DNA of 54,635 nt from an uncultured Acetatifactor sp. (lineage in GTDB: Bacteria > Bacillota > Clostridia > Lachnospirales > Lachnospiraceae), in assembly GCA_910577665.1 (NCBI GenBank), contig CAJTOJ010000026.1:1-54635 (forward strand), in the 5' to 3' direction. The notes under the pieces were generated by a model. It was not told where the DNA came from and did not search any database. It saw only the letters and a program-made list of their open reading frames with translations. A program made the translations under genes and the position numbers. Position 1 is the stretch's first letter, and every line of letters starts with the position of its first letter. Positions 54,074 through 54,635 of the stretch are shown piece by piece.

Positions 54074-54635
54074 CCTGAATCCGTGAAGTTAATTGTATTT
54101 ATATGCCAATCTACAATCAGATTGGCAAAAAGTAGAAAATGCACCTTGATAATGCTGAATAAACCTGTGTTAATGTGAGGAATATACTGCCAGATTCCAT
54201 CCGTCCCTATAAAAGAGCGCACTAATCCCATTATGTGCCGGGTGTTTCCTGTATGATGCATTATTTATGCGTGGAAATCCGCAAATGCAGCATAAATCCC
54301 CTGAAATGCATAACGCCATGTATTGCTTCGTCCCAGTCCTATAATCAGCTGGCGGGCATGCTCTGTCACGTGGCTTGCCATCATGATCATGTCCCCAATC
54401 ACTGTCCGCAGACGGCGCCGCCTTACCTTATGCTTTGTTTCCGTTCCCCGGCGGCCTATGGATTCCTGGCCTATCATGCGCAGTATGTTGTACGCGATTA
54501 TGGTAAGCTCCAGTATCAGCTCGTTGGTGTCAAATTTGCCGGACGGAAGCCGTTCCAGATCCATATCCGTCTTTATCTCGCTGTGGAATTGTTCACATTC
54601 CCCATGTGCATGGTACAAGCTTATGACTTCATGGT
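54074..54635 (-). mobile_element. IS1380-family insertion sequence, partial (right edge)
   Basis: The left tip (CCTGAATCCGTGAAGT) starts at 54074 and resembles the tip of the left-edge copy. The bases TAGA at 54070-54073 are a candidate 4-bp target duplication, but the other side is outside the window. A TGCCAATCT-acaatc-AGATTGGCA hairpin (54104-54127) lies inside and could terminate the transposase transcript. Confidence 0.8.
54265..54635 (-). CDS. IS1380-family transposase, C-terminal part (partial)
   Basis: About 123 residues of the C-terminal end, continuing beyond the right window edge. The family block YHAHGECEQFHSEIKTDMD followed by ERLPSGKF is clear: IS1380 transposases have Y...GxxEQFHSELKxDMDxERxPSGKF here, including the last catalytic acidic residue. 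Then AYNILRMIGQE and a basic tail (KHKVRRRRLRTVIGDM). It ends at 54265 in a stop without any break. The left-edge copy carries the N-terminus of the same family. Confidence 0.85.
   Translation of the reverse strand, partial: HEVISLYHAHGECEQFHSEIKTDMDLERLPSGKFDTNELILELTIIAYNILRMIGQESIGRRGTETKHKVRRRRLRTVIGDMIMMASHVTEHARQLIIGLGRSNTWRYAFQGIYAAFADFHA

Noticed and set aside
54104..54127. TGCCAATCT hairpin as a host terminator
   Set aside because: It lies inside the IS copy, downstream of the transposase stop, so it is most simply part of the IS.
1..54635. CRISPR arrays, phage structural genes, rRNA, plasmid origin
   Set aside because: No regularly spaced repeats, phage or replication genes were seen on either strand.

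Overview
The window looks like a chromosomal piece from a member of the Clostridia, most likely a Lachnospiraceae gut bacterium. The signs are AGGAGG-type ribosome sites, class III fructose-1,6-bisphosphatase, a lysine riboswitch before dapA, DUF1836 and YerC proteins, LytTR/GHKL and YesM/YesN two-component systems and an LplB/YtcP-type sugar importer. I cannot name the genus. Both ends lie inside same-oriented copies of an IS1380-family insertion sequence: the N-terminal part of a transposase at the left end and the C-terminal part at the right end. That is what an assembly contig broken at a repeated IS looks like.

Positions 500-24400 are mostly core genes: typA; a double-OB SSB-like protein; a cobalamin adenosyltransferase-like protein; dapA behind a lysine riboswitch and attenuator; dapB; fbp; a low-complexity lipoprotein; an isolated eukaryotic-type hisA; a catalytically dead M23 protein paired with a bactofilin; yerC; DUF1836; an orphan NMT1/THI5-type binding lipoprotein; a Cys-containing XRE regulator; an SPFH/zinc-ribbon protein; pcrA; a small acidic-tailed membrane protein; rlmD; and a metal-resistance cluster (ArsR repressor, free-standing HMA protein, P1B ATPase) with two matching operators.

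Positions 24400-31050 carry two signalling modules. A sugar-type binding lipoprotein is coupled to a chemoreceptor on the minus strand. Divergent from it, a LytTR regulator, GHKL kinase, YhfC-type intramembrane protease and DUF3887-like lipoprotein form one compact operon, which is a plausible but unproven peptide-signalling cassette.

Positions 31000-48500 form a glycan-utilisation locus: a YesN/YesM-type pair, two permeases, a large binding lipoprotein, two cytoplasmic GH95 enzymes and an SGNH esterase. Inserted in it are a MATE exporter behind a candidate guanidine-IV-type riboswitch, a coiled-coil protein and tRNA-Val(CAC). The first GH95 has an Asn-to-Asp change at a catalytic position. 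A 1-kb graveyard (group II intron RT, binding-protein and AraC fragments) sits between the esterase and the second GH95.

Positions 48600-54635 hold a FliD-C-like protein and then a decaying accessory region: a LytTR regulator with a deletion and frameshifts, a GHKL fragment, an intact lipoprotein behind VirR/AgrA-like direct repeats, a GNAT/metallo-beta-lactamase chimera, an intact GNAT and an ICE-type excisionase frameshifted by an 8-bp tandem duplication and abutted by the right IS copy. No CRISPR array or rRNA was seen.
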